DNA of 64,000 nt from JBGTSJ01 sp041940305 (lineage in GTDB: Bacteria; Planctomycetota; Planctomycetia; Planctomycetales; Planctomycetaceae): NCBI GenBank assembly GCA_041940305.1, contig JBGTSJ010000029.1, positions 1-64,000 on the forward strand, read 5' to 3'. Positions 37,438 to 46,113 of this stretch are shown here, in pieces. The notes under the pieces are model-generated. The model saw only the letters and a program-made list of their open reading frames with translations. It searched no databases and was not told the origin of the DNA. Both the position numbers and the translations under genes were made by a program. The stretch's first letter is position 1. Each line of letters begins with the position of its first letter.

Positions 37438-40400
37438 ATGAGCGATCCCTCGACCCGCAAGCGTACGTGGCTGCGCACTCCGCGTTTCCGCTGGATGATG
37501 CTCGCCGGAGTGGTCGCCGTCGTTGTCATTGCGGCGATTTTCGTGCCGCGGCGTACCCAGTTCATCGTGCCGGTCGACCGCAGCGCCCGCTGGTCGTCCG
37601 ACGATGCGCCCCCGCGCCGCGAGATCGTCTGGTCCACCGCCGACGAGCTGCCGGTGGAGTTGCCCGCCGCATCAACGGCTGCGATTACGCCGCGGTTTGG
37701 CGAGACCGGCTCGCTGCTGTATTTCACCGCTCGCGACCGGAGTGGTGCGACGGACATTTTCGAGAGCCGCCGTCAGAACGACCGCTGGCTGCCTCCCATC
37801 GCCGTCACGGCCGTGAACTCTGAGGCCGACGACCTCGCGCCGATCCCGAACCGAGAGGGGACGCGTCTGTATTTCGCCTCCAATCGGCCCGGCGGTCTGG
37901 GCGGCTTCGATCTGTATGTGGCCGAGCGGACCGCCGAGGGCTGGGGGGCCCCCCGGAATCTGGGCGCCGCGGTCAACTCGTCGGCCGACGAGTATGATCC
38001 CGCCCCCACCGCTGACGGGACCGCGCTGTACTTCGCGTCCAATCGAGACCCCGTCGCTGCGGCGGCCGGCCAGCAGGCGGAGAGCGGCCGCACGGAGGAA
38101 CCGGACTGGTCCGCGACGCTCCGCGCCCGGCGCTCGGCGACATTCGATCTGTTTGTGGCGGAGCGTGCAGCGGAGGATCAGGCGTGGAACGCGGCCCGCG
38201 CGCTGGATGAGGTGAACCACCCTGACAGCCACGAGGCAAGTCCCTGCGTCTCTCCGAACGGGGTGTTTCTGTACTTCGCATCCGACCGCACCGTGAGGCC
38301 GGGAGAGCCGCGAAACCTCGACCTGTTCCGCATTCGTTTCGATTCGCTGTCCAGCGAGCCGGAGAATCTCGGAACGGGAGTCAACACCGCTGCCCATGAG
38401 ACCGAGCCGGGACTCTCGGTTGAAGGGTTCACGCTCGTCTTTGCCAGCGATCGCGCAGGGGCCGATCGCCTGTACGTCAGCAGCGCGGAAGAAGTGCTCG
38501 TCGAAACGGAGTGGCGCTCGGCGAGGTTGCCGGCCTTCAGTCTGTTCACGGTCAAGCTCCTGCTGACGGCACTGCTGACGGCGGGGCTGATCGCATCGAT
38601 TCTGCTGTATCGCCGCAGGCTTGCTGAGTACTTCGCCGCGTCGCGCTACCTGCTGGGCAGCATCGCCGTGCATGCCGTGCTGCTGCTGCTGCTGGCGATC
38701 TGGAATCTGCCGCGCGTGCTGGAGGTGATCGTCTCCCGAAAGTTCGATGCGGTCCCCTCCACGCAACTGTTTGATGAGAACCAGCATCAGTCCCACGAGG
38801 AGGGGCCCGCCGCTTATGAAAAACTGGCGGATCTGAAAGCCCTGGAACCGGTGCCTGCTCCAGAGGTCGCGCGGCAGGACGTCGAGCCGTTCAATGTGCC
38901 GCGGCGTAACGACGATCCGCTCCCCACGATTCCGTTGGAAGTCGCCCTCCGCCGGCCGGAGCGAGAAGTGCTGCGGGTGGCGCCACCGGCTCAAGCGGAG
39001 ATGCCGCGTGAAAGATCGCCGGCGCTGCCCGTCCGGCGGAACGCCCCGGCTGCCGCCGCAGTCGCGCTCGCCGAACCGGATCTTGAACTGCCCCAACCGG
39101 TGGAATCGCCTGAGGAGAACGCGATCGCCAGTCCCGAACTCTCGGTCCCGCGTGCACAACCGAGGGAGTTGGCGCCACTGAAGGCTGACGACCGCCTCAT
39201 GGCGTCCCTTCCTGTGCCGCGTGTGGAGACAGCCGCGCCGGCGTCGGTCACCTCAGCGATTCCTGAGCGTCCCCCCTCGCTTCCAATGAACCCGTTGGAG
39301 ACGCGGAACTTACCCGACATGCCGCTGTCGGTTGTCGAACTCGACGACGCACTCCAGCTACCGACTTCGCCTGTTCCGGTGCCCGAAGCCCCGCTCGCCG
39401 CACCACTTCCGGTGGAGATCGCGCGGGCCGCTGCGACGGCTCCAACGCCGGCGTCGCCCAGCACCCCCGCGCCCCTGCTGGCAACTGTTCCTGCGCCGCC
39501 CGCTCTAACGATGACCGAAGTCCGTCCATCGGATCGGGAACTCACAAAGACGGAACTGCCGACCGTACCCGGGCGCTTGCAGATCTCCCGCGAGTTGCCG
39601 CCTCTGACAGCGGCTTCGATCCCGGAGGAAACAATCATCGAATCGCCGGACGGCCCAAACGAGCCGACCGATCCGCTGCGCGACCCGATCGAACTGGCCG
39701 TCGCGCGACCCGCGCCCTCCGTTGCGCCTCCACCGACGCCGGACGAAATGACCGGACCCAACAGCCGACCGGAGCGGCCGCTCATCGTGGGCTCACTGTC
39801 CATCGAATCCAATCAGGCGCCGCCGGCGTTTGGACCGATTGTCACTCGCCTGAATCGCGCGCCGGCCCGGGCCACGCCGGTGGCCATTGCCGTGGACAGC
39901 GTCGGCCTGCGTTCCATGTTCACGCTCAGACAGGCCGATACCCGCCGCCAGTATATCGAGCTGTTCGGCGGGACCGATGCTTCAGAACAGGCCGTCAACC
40001 GCGGGCTCGAATGGCTTGCCGATCACCAGAATGCCGACGGCAGCTGGAGCCTTAATCGCTTCCACGAGAACTGCCAGCATCCCGCCTGCACCGGTGCCGG
40101 CAGCGAGTCGTCCAACACGGCGGCGACCGGTCTCGCCCTGCTGCCGTTTCTCGCCGCCGGCCATACGCATCAGGAGGGGCCGTACCAGTCGGTCGTATCG
40201 GGCGGGGTGCGCTGGCTGCTCGAGCATCAACAGGAGAACGGCGACCTCCTCGCGGCGGGTGACGGCCAGCAGATGTACAGCCACGGCATCGCCGCCATTG
40301 CCCTGTGCGAAGCATACGGCATGACGCGGGACGCGGAACTGCAGGGGCCTGCCCAAAGGTCCGTGGACTTCATCGTGGCGGCTCAGAACGATGCTTCAGG

Positions 40401-40971
40401 AGGCTGGCGTTACAAGCCGGAGGAGCACGGCGACACCTCCGTCGTCGGCTGGCAGGTCATGGCTCTCAAGAGCGCCGAGATGGCCGGACTCATCGTCCCC
40501 GCTTCGACGCATCAAGGCACGCTGCGCTGGTTGGAGTCGGTCGAGGGGAACCAGCCCGTCGGCGGCCAGTTCGGCTACCAGAACCGCAACGCCACGCCCG
40601 CCATGTCGGCCGAAGGGCTGCTCTGCCTGCAGTTCCTCGGCGTCGACCGCAACGATCCCGCCATGCGAGCCGGCGCCGACTATCTGCTCACGCAGCTCCC
40701 CGAGCCGACGCAACGGCATACTTCCTACTACTGGTACTACGGAACGCAGGTCGTGTACCACATGCAGGGGGACTACTTCCTCAAATGGAACGAAGCGATC
40801 CGCGATCTGGTGGTGGAGACCCAGATCAAGGAAGGCCCGCTCGCCGGCACCTGGGAGCCGCGCGATCAGTGGGAACACCGCGGCGGACGGCTGTACGCAA
40901 CGTCACTCAAGCTGCTCGTCCTCGAAATCTACTACCGGCACCTCCCGCTCTACGAACAGCTCGGAGAGTGA
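37438..40971 (+). CDS. Giant fusion: PD40 (TolB-like) propeller, TonB/TolA-like helix, Pro-rich linker, alpha/alpha toroid
   Basis: 1177 residues. Helix 1 (about 18-35, WMMLAGVVAVVVIAAIFV) leads outwards to a PD40 propeller (about 80-350) with LYFASNRPGGLGGFDLY and LYFASNRDP repeats like those of TolB and OmpA-linked proteins. Helix 2 (about 370-391) returns, a basic loop RRRLAEYFAASRY stays inside, and helix 3 (about 405-425) goes out again: GSIAVHAVLLLLLAIW. Ser408 and His412 form the SxxxH motif through which TonB and TolA couple to ExbBD/TolQR. A Pro/Ala/Glu-rich linker of about 400 residues follows, then a toroid (about 842-1177) of the squalene-cyclase/prenyltransferase shape: GLEWLADHQNADGSWSL, GGVRWLLEHQQENGD, GGWRYKP, GTWEPRDQW. 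No DxDD or zinc site is visible, so I doubt it is a cyclase. Likely the energised arm of the operon's machine. Confidence 0.85.
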   Translation: MSDPSTRKRTWLRTPRFRWMMLAGVVAVVVIAAIFVPRRTQFIVPVDRSARWSSDDAPPRREIVWSTADELPVELPAASTAAITPRFGETGSLLYFTARDRSGATDIFESRRQNDRWLPPIAVTAVNSEADDLAPIPNREGTRLYFASNRPGGLGGFDLYVAERTAEGWGAPRNLGAAVNSSADEYDPAPTADGTALYFASNRDPVAAAAGQQAESGRTEEPDWSATLRARRSATFDLFVAERAAEDQAWNAARALDEVNHPDSHEASPCVSPNGVFLYFASDRTVRPGEPRNLDLFRIRFDSLSSEPENLGTGVNTAAHETEPGLSVEGFTLVFASDRAGADRLYVSSAEEVLVETEWRSARLPAFSLFTVKLLLTALLTAGLIASILLYRRRLAEYFAASRYLLGSIAVHAVLLLLLAIWNLPRVLEVIVSRKFDAVPSTQLFDENQHQSHEEGPAAYEKLADLKALEPVPAPEVARQDVEPFNVPRRNDDPLPTIPLEVALRRPEREVLRVAPPAQAEMPRERSPALPVRRNAPAAAAVALAEPDLELPQPVESPEENAIASPELSVPRAQPRELAPLKADDRLMASLPVPRVETAAPASVTSAIPERPPSLPMNPLETRNLPDMPLSVVELDDALQLPTSPVPVPEAPLAAPLPVEIARAAATAPTPASPSTPAPLLATVPAPPALTMTEVRPSDRELTKTELPTVPGRLQISRELPPLTAASIPEETIIESPDGPNEPTDPLRDPIELAVARPAPSVAPPPTPDEMTGPNSRPERPLIVGSLSIESNQAPPAFGPIVTRLNRAPARATPVAIAVDSVGLRSMFTLRQADTRRQYIELFGGTDASEQAVNRGLEWLADHQNADGSWSLNRFHENCQHPACTGAGSESSNTAATGLALLPFLAAGHTHQEGPYQSVVSGGVRWLLEHQQENGDLLAAGDGQQMYSHGIAAIALCEAYGMTRDAELQGPAQRSVDFIVAAQNDASGGWRYKPEEHGDTSVVGWQVMALKSAEMAGLIVPASTHQGTLRWLESVEGNQPVGGQFGYQNRNATPAMSAEGLLCLQFLGVDRNDPAMRAGADYLLTQLPEPTQRHTSYYWYYGTQVVYHMQGDYFLKWNEAIRDLVVETQIKEGPLAGTWEPRDQWEHRGGRLYATSLKLLVLEIYYRHLPLYEQLGE

Positions 40972-41057
40972 ACTCGCCTTCGGCAGTCCTGCGTCGGATC
41001 AACACGGCGCGGTGATCGCGACGGCGGATCCATTGGGACTTTCCGAGCGCGCGGCGA

Positions 41058-41834
41058 TCACTGGAACTCAAGAACGCCGAAGGACTGCGGGCGATGGAAA
41101 TCGGGACGATCGAATTCGACAGGGGACCATGTGAGCCAGTGCGGATGCGAGGTGTCGTCCGCACATTTGTAGAGATTGGCGCGCCAGGTGACGCCCGCGG
41201 CCGGCTTGTGAATCTTCGTAGGGAAGTACTGGCTGAGGATTTTGAACGGAAGGCGATAGGCGACCGTCCAGTCCGTCGGATCGGTGATTTCAGGATCGAT
41301 GATCTTCGGGAGTGAATGCCTGACTTCGATCTGTGACAGATCGGCGTCTGCGAGGGGCACGGAATCGCGCCCGGGCGCCCGCTGGTAATGCAGCAGCATG
41401 GTGCCGCCGCAGTTCATCTCCAGGTTGAAGTAACCGTGCGCGACGTCTGAATGCGGCGTCCAGAAGAACTCCACGCAGCTGTCGAGATAAACGGCGTCCT
41501 GATGTTGTTGAGCGACGGCCCTGACGTATCGATCCTGCACTTGAAAGATCACGTAGATGGCTTCGTCGTCATACGCGAGCCTGGCCTGCACAGTGGGGAA
41601 ATGCTCCGGCCGGTCTCCCATGTGGTGCTTCAATTCGACGGGCTGGACGGAGCTCCAGAAATCGCCGTCCCAGCGGGAATCGAAGGGGACCGATGGACTG
41701 GCACGTGCAACTTTGTACGTCAGCGGCATGTCGTCTGCGATGGTTTGAGCCTGCAACTCGCGGCCCACGATTCCCGCGCCCACCATGACTGCGATCCCGA
41801 TGATGGCTCTGTGTGCGTTGCTTCGAATGCTCAC
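41058..41834 (-). CDS. Secreted carbohydrate-binding family 9-like protein
   Basis: 258 residues from GTG 41834, which places a signal peptide at the start (HRAIIGIAVMVGAGIVGRELQAQ); longer readings upstream are low-complexity. The body is one CBM9-like beta-sandwich: FDSRWDGDFWSSVQPVEL, ARLAYDDEAIYVIFQVQDRY, LDSCVEFFWTP, GYFNLEMNCGGTMLLHY, DWTVAYRLPF and WRANLYKCAD. Such domains bind sugars and in planctomycetes often stand alone. It follows the DUF4838 gene on the same strand with a 92-base gap; both may act on a polysaccharide. Convergent with the Tol-like operon. Confidence 0.82.
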   Translation of the reverse strand: MSIRSNAHRAIIGIAVMVGAGIVGRELQAQTIADDMPLTYKVARASPSVPFDSRWDGDFWSSVQPVELKHHMGDRPEHFPTVQARLAYDDEAIYVIFQVQDRYVRAVAQQHQDAVYLDSCVEFFWTPHSDVAHGYFNLEMNCGGTMLLHYQRAPGRDSVPLADADLSQIEVRHSLPKIIDPEITDPTDWTVAYRLPFKILSQYFPTKIHKPAAGVTWRANLYKCADDTSHPHWLTWSPVEFDRPDFHRPQSFGVLEFQ

Positions 41835-41926
41835 GGGAACTGCTCTCTTGACGGTGTTGCGCGAGGGAATGGCGCGACGTGGGACAATGTCGCGCCAGGC
41901 CAGCCTCCATCTCAGCAGTGCAGGAG

Positions 41927-44305
41927 TTACGTCCCGTCTGCGAGGTACAGAAACGGTCGGCGGAAGATGCCGCCGAAGTGATGGGGATTGTGGATGCGGA
42001 GGACCAGGCTGTTCGTGCCCGGGCGGAGCTTTCCGGCAAGATCGACGTCCCACTCAAAGCGGTAGTCGTTGAGCCACCAGACTCCCTTGAAGGGGCGGTG
42101 GGCGACCGGTTCGCCGTTGACATACAGCCAGCACTCGTTGAACAGGCCGGGGAAGCGGAGCTTCACGGGCCCCTGCGTCTGCGCCGCGTCGAGGTCAAGG
42201 TCGGTCTGGTACCAAGCATGGCCGGTATAGCTCTGAAAGTCTTCGGTGACGACCCCCTGGGCCTGGGCGTAGAGGTCGGTGCGGAGCTGTTCCCAGTGGC
42301 CGGCGTTGCTGATGCGATCTTCGAGTGATACGGGCTGCGGGAGGCCGTTCCAGGCGGTGAGGTCGGCGGGCTGTTTCTCCCAGCCTTCCCGGAGGCCGAC
42401 ATCGTCGGGGTCGCGGCGGAAATTCCAGACAAGGGGGAGCTTTGCGATGAGCCGGCCGTCGGGACCGTCGGTGTAGGGAATCAGCTCGCGGTACTGCTGG
42501 ACTTCGCCGGGCCACCAGGCGTAGCCGTGTTCCCCAATGTTCTTGTACGTCGTGAAGCGGCCGTCCATGGCGGTGAGTTGCTCGCGGGCGGCGAGACCGC
42601 GTTCGCCGGCGGCCACGGCCCCCTTGTAGTCACAATCCGAGGCGGCCGCGGCGACCATACCCATATAAGCGTCGAGGACGTCGAACCCGAGGCGGGTGAA
42701 GCGGACTCGGTCCTGGTAGATCGGCTCGGCGCTGCCGACGGCCGCCTCAGCGGCCTGAATGTGCGTGCGGAGGGCGGCGACGAGTTCGGGAGTGTAGATC
42801 GCGGGAGCGAGGAAATACTCGTGCTCGGTGGCGATCGTGTTCTCCCAGGCCTGGAATATCGCGGGCCAGTATGCGGACATTGGCTGGGCGGCGGGGCCGT
42901 AGAAGGCTTGATAAAACTCCGCGAGGAGGGCGTCGACGTCGGCGTCGGGGTTCCAGAGAAGCTGGCCCCGGAGGTGAAGGTTGGTAAGAGTCGTTGCGAA
43001 CGCGCCGCGGCTCTCGGTGTCGACGCCCAGGAGGCCGGCGTCGCGGTAGTGTTTGACGTCCTCCTGGAAAGCCTGGTGGGAAGGATTGGGAAGGTCGCGC
43101 CAGACGAGCATGCTCTGGTCATAGTCGTATATCGCGAGGCGACCCTGCATGACGTCGGCCCATTTGCGCATGATTTCGCCGTACTCGCGGCGGGGGGCGG
43201 ACCGCGGGTCACTGATGGGATGGATCGGGTCGAAGTCGATCGGGGCGAGGTAGCCGACAAGGGGCTTCGCTGCCGTGATGTCGCGGACGGGGGGCAGGGT
43301 GATGTTCGAGTAGATGAGGAAGCCGATACGGGCCTGGCTGTCGGGGGCCTGGCGGAGGAGACGCTCGGCGACCTTGTTGTAGAACACCATGAAGGCGTCC
43401 GTGTAGGACTGGGTGAGGAAGTACTTGTCGTACTGGAGGGCGATGAGCTGCTTGTCCTGCTCGGAGTCGGACTCGTAAACGCCGTCCTCCAGGCCCAGCA
43501 TGATGTCTTCACCGCGGGCGAACTGTGGGAGGATCTGGCCGGCGACATGGTCGGCGGTGCGATCCTCGGAAATGGGGACGTTGAACATCGTCTTGCCGGG
43601 GGGAATCAACTCTCTCGTATAAGTGGCGAGGTGATGGCCATTGGGGACGAGGGCGTCGTTGAAGAAGTTCCGCCGCATGAATTCATCGCGACCGGCGCCG
43701 TCGCCGTTCCAGCTCAGCCAGTAACGCCGAATCTCGAACGGAGGCGCATAGGCATGGTCGAGGGAGCCGACGCTGAGTTCGGCGTGGCGGGGAATGCATT
43801 CGCCGAACTCGCCCGGCATGTACCAGCGGCACCCCCAACGGCGGAGGAGCTCGGCCACAGAGTAATAGTGGCTGTCGTCGTTCAGTCCGGCGAGGTAGAC
43901 GCGGTTGGCGTCGCGGCGGAGGACGATCGCGTCGGCACGGACGACGGCATCTTGCTTGGCGACGCTGGCCAGGGCCTCGCGGAGTGATGGCTGCGCGTCG
44001 AGGGCCGCGGTCCCGACGAGCAGGACCGGCGCGCCGCCGTTCAGCGCCGCCGCGGCCGATTCCGCGGTATCGGCGAGCTTCGGCTCGGCCCCGGTCATTC
44101 GGCCGACATAGTGCGCGAGGTCGACCGCCGCCTGCTTTTCCCAGACTCCGGCGTCGGGGGCGACGACGACCGTCGCGGTGGTGATCCCGCCAGAGGCGAT
44201 TACGAGGTTCTCGACCCCAGGCTCGCCCGCGACCTGCGCTGCGGCGAAGGCAGCCGGCATGAGGGCCGACAGACAGATGGTCAGGGCCAGAAGGGTTTGA
44301 CGCAT
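41927..44305 (-). CDS. Secreted DUF4838 protein with C-terminal carbohydrate-binding-like domain
   Basis: 792 residues from ATG 44305; the signal peptide is QTLLALTICLSALMPAAFAAAQ. Residues about 25-130 resemble the N-terminal alpha-glucuronidase-type domain (WEKQAAVDLAHYVGRMTGAEP). DUF4838 follows, with RWGCRWYMPGEFGECIP, RYWLSWNGDGAGRDEFMRR, NVPISEDRTADHVAG and YLAPIDFDPIHPISDP, and ends around WNPDADVDALLAEFYQAFYG. The last ~180 residues form a galactose-binding-like sandwich (HAWYQTDLDLD, LRFPGLFNECWLYVNGEPV, NSLVLRIHNPHH). Probably a glycoside-acting enzyme or binding protein; no reaction can be assigned. Upstream of the CBM9-like gene on the same strand. Confidence 0.85.
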   Translation of the reverse strand: MRQTLLALTICLSALMPAAFAAAQVAGEPGVENLVIASGGITTATVVVAPDAGVWEKQAAVDLAHYVGRMTGAEPKLADTAESAAAALNGGAPVLLVGTAALDAQPSLREALASVAKQDAVVRADAIVLRRDANRVYLAGLNDDSHYYSVAELLRRWGCRWYMPGEFGECIPRHAELSVGSLDHAYAPPFEIRRYWLSWNGDGAGRDEFMRRNFFNDALVPNGHHLATYTRELIPPGKTMFNVPISEDRTADHVAGQILPQFARGEDIMLGLEDGVYESDSEQDKQLIALQYDKYFLTQSYTDAFMVFYNKVAERLLRQAPDSQARIGFLIYSNITLPPVRDITAAKPLVGYLAPIDFDPIHPISDPRSAPRREYGEIMRKWADVMQGRLAIYDYDQSMLVWRDLPNPSHQAFQEDVKHYRDAGLLGVDTESRGAFATTLTNLHLRGQLLWNPDADVDALLAEFYQAFYGPAAQPMSAYWPAIFQAWENTIATEHEYFLAPAIYTPELVAALRTHIQAAEAAVGSAEPIYQDRVRFTRLGFDVLDAYMGMVAAAASDCDYKGAVAAGERGLAAREQLTAMDGRFTTYKNIGEHGYAWWPGEVQQYRELIPYTDGPDGRLIAKLPLVWNFRRDPDDVGLREGWEKQPADLTAWNGLPQPVSLEDRISNAGHWEQLRTDLYAQAQGVVTEDFQSYTGHAWYQTDLDLDAAQTQGPVKLRFPGLFNECWLYVNGEPVAHRPFKGVWWLNDYRFEWDVDLAGKLRPGTNSLVLRIHNPHHFGGIFRRPFLYLADGT

Positions 44306-44990
44306 CAAGTTATCCGCTCCCTCGCTCCAGATCCCGCCGCACGCTGGCCGTGCGGACCATGACGGTTTCATTCTTGCCGCCACCGGCCGCACGTCATGCG
44401 GCTGGGCGTGCCGATTGGGACGGACCCGCGGTGTGGCCCGTGGTTGGAACTTGAGGCCGCTAGGGTCACGTAAAGACGCTCATGCTGGCAGCATCGCACA
44501 CCGCTTGCAACACCGCCCGGACACTGGTGAGAGGGCAAGATCACCGGACGATCTGCCACATTTCCCGCGAGCGCCGATCAGTCGAGCGGGCGACAAGCGA
44601 GTGGCTGGGACTCCATTTCACGCTAACGCTCCAGATGCTCCGCGACGTCTGTGCCGCTCAGCGGAGGCGCAGGCGACGGCGGACGGCGTGCAACCAGGCG
44701 CCCTAAGGTGGGACACTCGGTCCGTGGACGACCCAACGACGGGGGGAGCACGCTGGGGGGATTGTCAGACTGGCCCGAGAGAGGCGAGTCGAAACCGGGC
44801 CTCGCACGCACGCACGCGCGAGGGGGACTACCGGTAGACTACCGGATTCTCAACCGGCCAATTCTTGGAGTAACGAGAAAGCACGGGAGACAATGCACTT
44901 GAGTGACAGTGTTTGCAAATGGCGTCTTGGAGGCTAAAGTGTGGCTAAAACACCGAAGAATCTCGGGTTTATTTGCGACGGAAGAATTGT
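44306..44990. other. 685-base gap at the right end of the island
   Basis: Between the DUF4838 start and attR. Frames on both strands give Arg-rich shadows only. No excisionase-like or relaxase-like reading found. Confidence 0.45.
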
Positions 44991-45034
44991 CTGGCAGCCA
45001 TGAGGTCAAGGGTTCGAGTCCCTCATCCTCCACT
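44991..45034 (+). repeat. attR: displaced copy of the tRNA-Ala 3' half
   Basis: Forty-four bases identical to 13652-13695 except for C at 45024. The bases before it do not form the 5' half of a tRNA, so it is a remnant. The T-stem pair is broken by the change, which fits loss of selection. Confidence 0.85.
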
Positions 45035-45066
45035 TCCTTGTACTGCACCAGCTCGCAGTGTGCCGC

Positions 45067-45088
45067 AACCCCGGAACTCTCGGGGGTT
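45067..45088 (+). terminator. Probable original tRNA-Ala terminator, now beyond attR
   Basis: Stem aacccc (45067-45072) with ggggtt (45083-45088), loop of 10 bases, then ttccgtttgtg. It lies 32 bases after the tRNA-like end, where a tRNA terminator would sit if the island were removed. The intact tRNA at 13621 has no such hairpin in the same place. Confidence 0.5.
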
Positions 45089-45341
45089 TCCGTTTGTGTG
45101 CTGCAATGGCTGCGAGTCGATCCGTGCCGCTTCGACTGATTGCTGCAACATTCTCTGCGGGAAGTGTTCGTCGGACGTCTGGACGACTGTCGTTCTCACA
45201 GAGTTGTCTTGCAATGGACAAGGACTTGGGCCCGACGCACGATTAGCGAAGATGCTCGCCTGCCGTTGAGCGCCATGGCCGTCGACTTCCAATGTGGTCC
45301 ACGGCAGGTCGCAACGCGTTACTGACGGGGAGTGCTGCCAG

Positions 45342-45749
45342 ATGAAGACGTTCATTCAATGGCTGCTGATCGTCTGGTTCGTCAGTCTGGCGCTCCTCGC
45401 CCTAATTCCCAGTATTCGACTTCTGTCATGTGTGCCGGAGCAGGTGACGGTCGATCCGCTTCCCACCGCCCCTGACCCGCCGCAGGATTCAACCGATCCG
45501 ACTGCACTCAGCATCTATACGCAGCAAGTCGCTGCCTATAACGCGTCGGTAACAGCGTACAAGTCCCGATTGGACGACCTGCGAACGAGGGACTTTCACG
45601 CAACGTATGAACTGGTCGTTCGAAATACGCTGACAACGCTAATGGCGACGATTGTGGGCGGTCTGGCCACATTCGCGTTCGCGAGGGCGTTGGACAACAA
45701 CAATCGCATGCGGCACAACCGTGAGCCGGAGCGACTCACATTCTTTTGA
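45342..45749 (+). CDS. Small membrane protein with two helices
   Basis: 135 residues from ATG 45342, with ggggag upstream; a 16-residue upstream extension is low-complexity. Helix 1 is at residues 3-25 (FIQWLLIVWFVSLALLALIP) and helix 2 near 101-123 (TLMATIVGGLATFAFARAL). Between them lies an exported loop, Pro-rich at first (DPLPTAPDPPQDSTDP), then helical and polar (YTQQVAAYNASVTAYKSRL), which may form a coiled coil. A basic tail ends the protein. Not recognised. It is the first gene outside the island. Confidence 0.6.
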   Translation: MKTFIQWLLIVWFVSLALLALIPSIRLLSCVPEQVTVDPLPTAPDPPQDSTDPTALSIYTQQVAAYNASVTAYKSRLDDLRTRDFHATYELVVRNTLTTLMATIVGGLATFAFARALDNNNRMRHNREPERLTFF

Positions 45750-46113
45750 GTTGCAGGGCCGAAATTCGACGAACATGCCCATGGGCCGAGCCCGCAGCCG
45801 GCCCATTTTCCAGTGGACAATCTGCACCGCCCGCCGGGAGATCGTAGTCCGGTCGAAATGCGCTTCGTGAGGATCGCACAAAGTCTATGCCGGTGACGAC
45901 CAGGCTTGTCCGGAGGCGGGCCTGCCATCGGCGTGATTCATTCACTCGGGACGATTGATACGGGCTCGGGGCAGGTTGCAACGGTTGATCGGGCCGGGCC
46001 CAAGCAGTCTGCCGGCGGCTGTGGGGGAGACGAGCGGTAGTGCCTGCTGCGACTGCGCAGCAACCTACATTTTGAGCGCTGATCCCCTCCCGTCACGATC
46101 CCCCGCGTCCGGC
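45750..46113. other. 364-base gap without a recognised gene
   Basis: Leader of the ABC transporter genes. Upstream in-frame codons exist before ATG 46114 but encode no conserved sequence. No promoter pair stands out. Confidence 0.4.

Larger units (their letters stand above)
13652..45034. mobile_element. 31.4-kb integrative island in tRNA-Ala
   Basis: Bounded by a 44-bp direct repeat: the tRNA 3' half at 13652-13695 and a displaced copy at 44991-45034. A tyrosine integrase remnant starts 113 bases inside the left end in the same direction as the tRNA, the usual geometry of tRNA-targeting islands. The integrase lacks its catalytic half, so the island is probably stuck. The left 19 kb is full of fragments and broken genes; the right 11.5 kb is intact. 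It may therefore be a composite of several insertions that reused the same site. Confidence 0.72.

Noticed and set aside
37672..39159. 495-codon minus-strand ORF opposite the PD40 region
   Set aside because: Arg/Gln-rich shadow without signal or motif.
39958..40968. Active squalene-hopene cyclase or prenyltransferase
   Set aside because: The fold pattern is there, but no DxDD motif or zinc ligands were found and the context is a TolQ/TolR operon.
42527..43987. 486-codon plus-strand ORF opposite the DUF4838 gene
   Set aside because: Val/Gly/Glu-rich antisense reading; the minus-strand product has a signal peptide and recognised domains.
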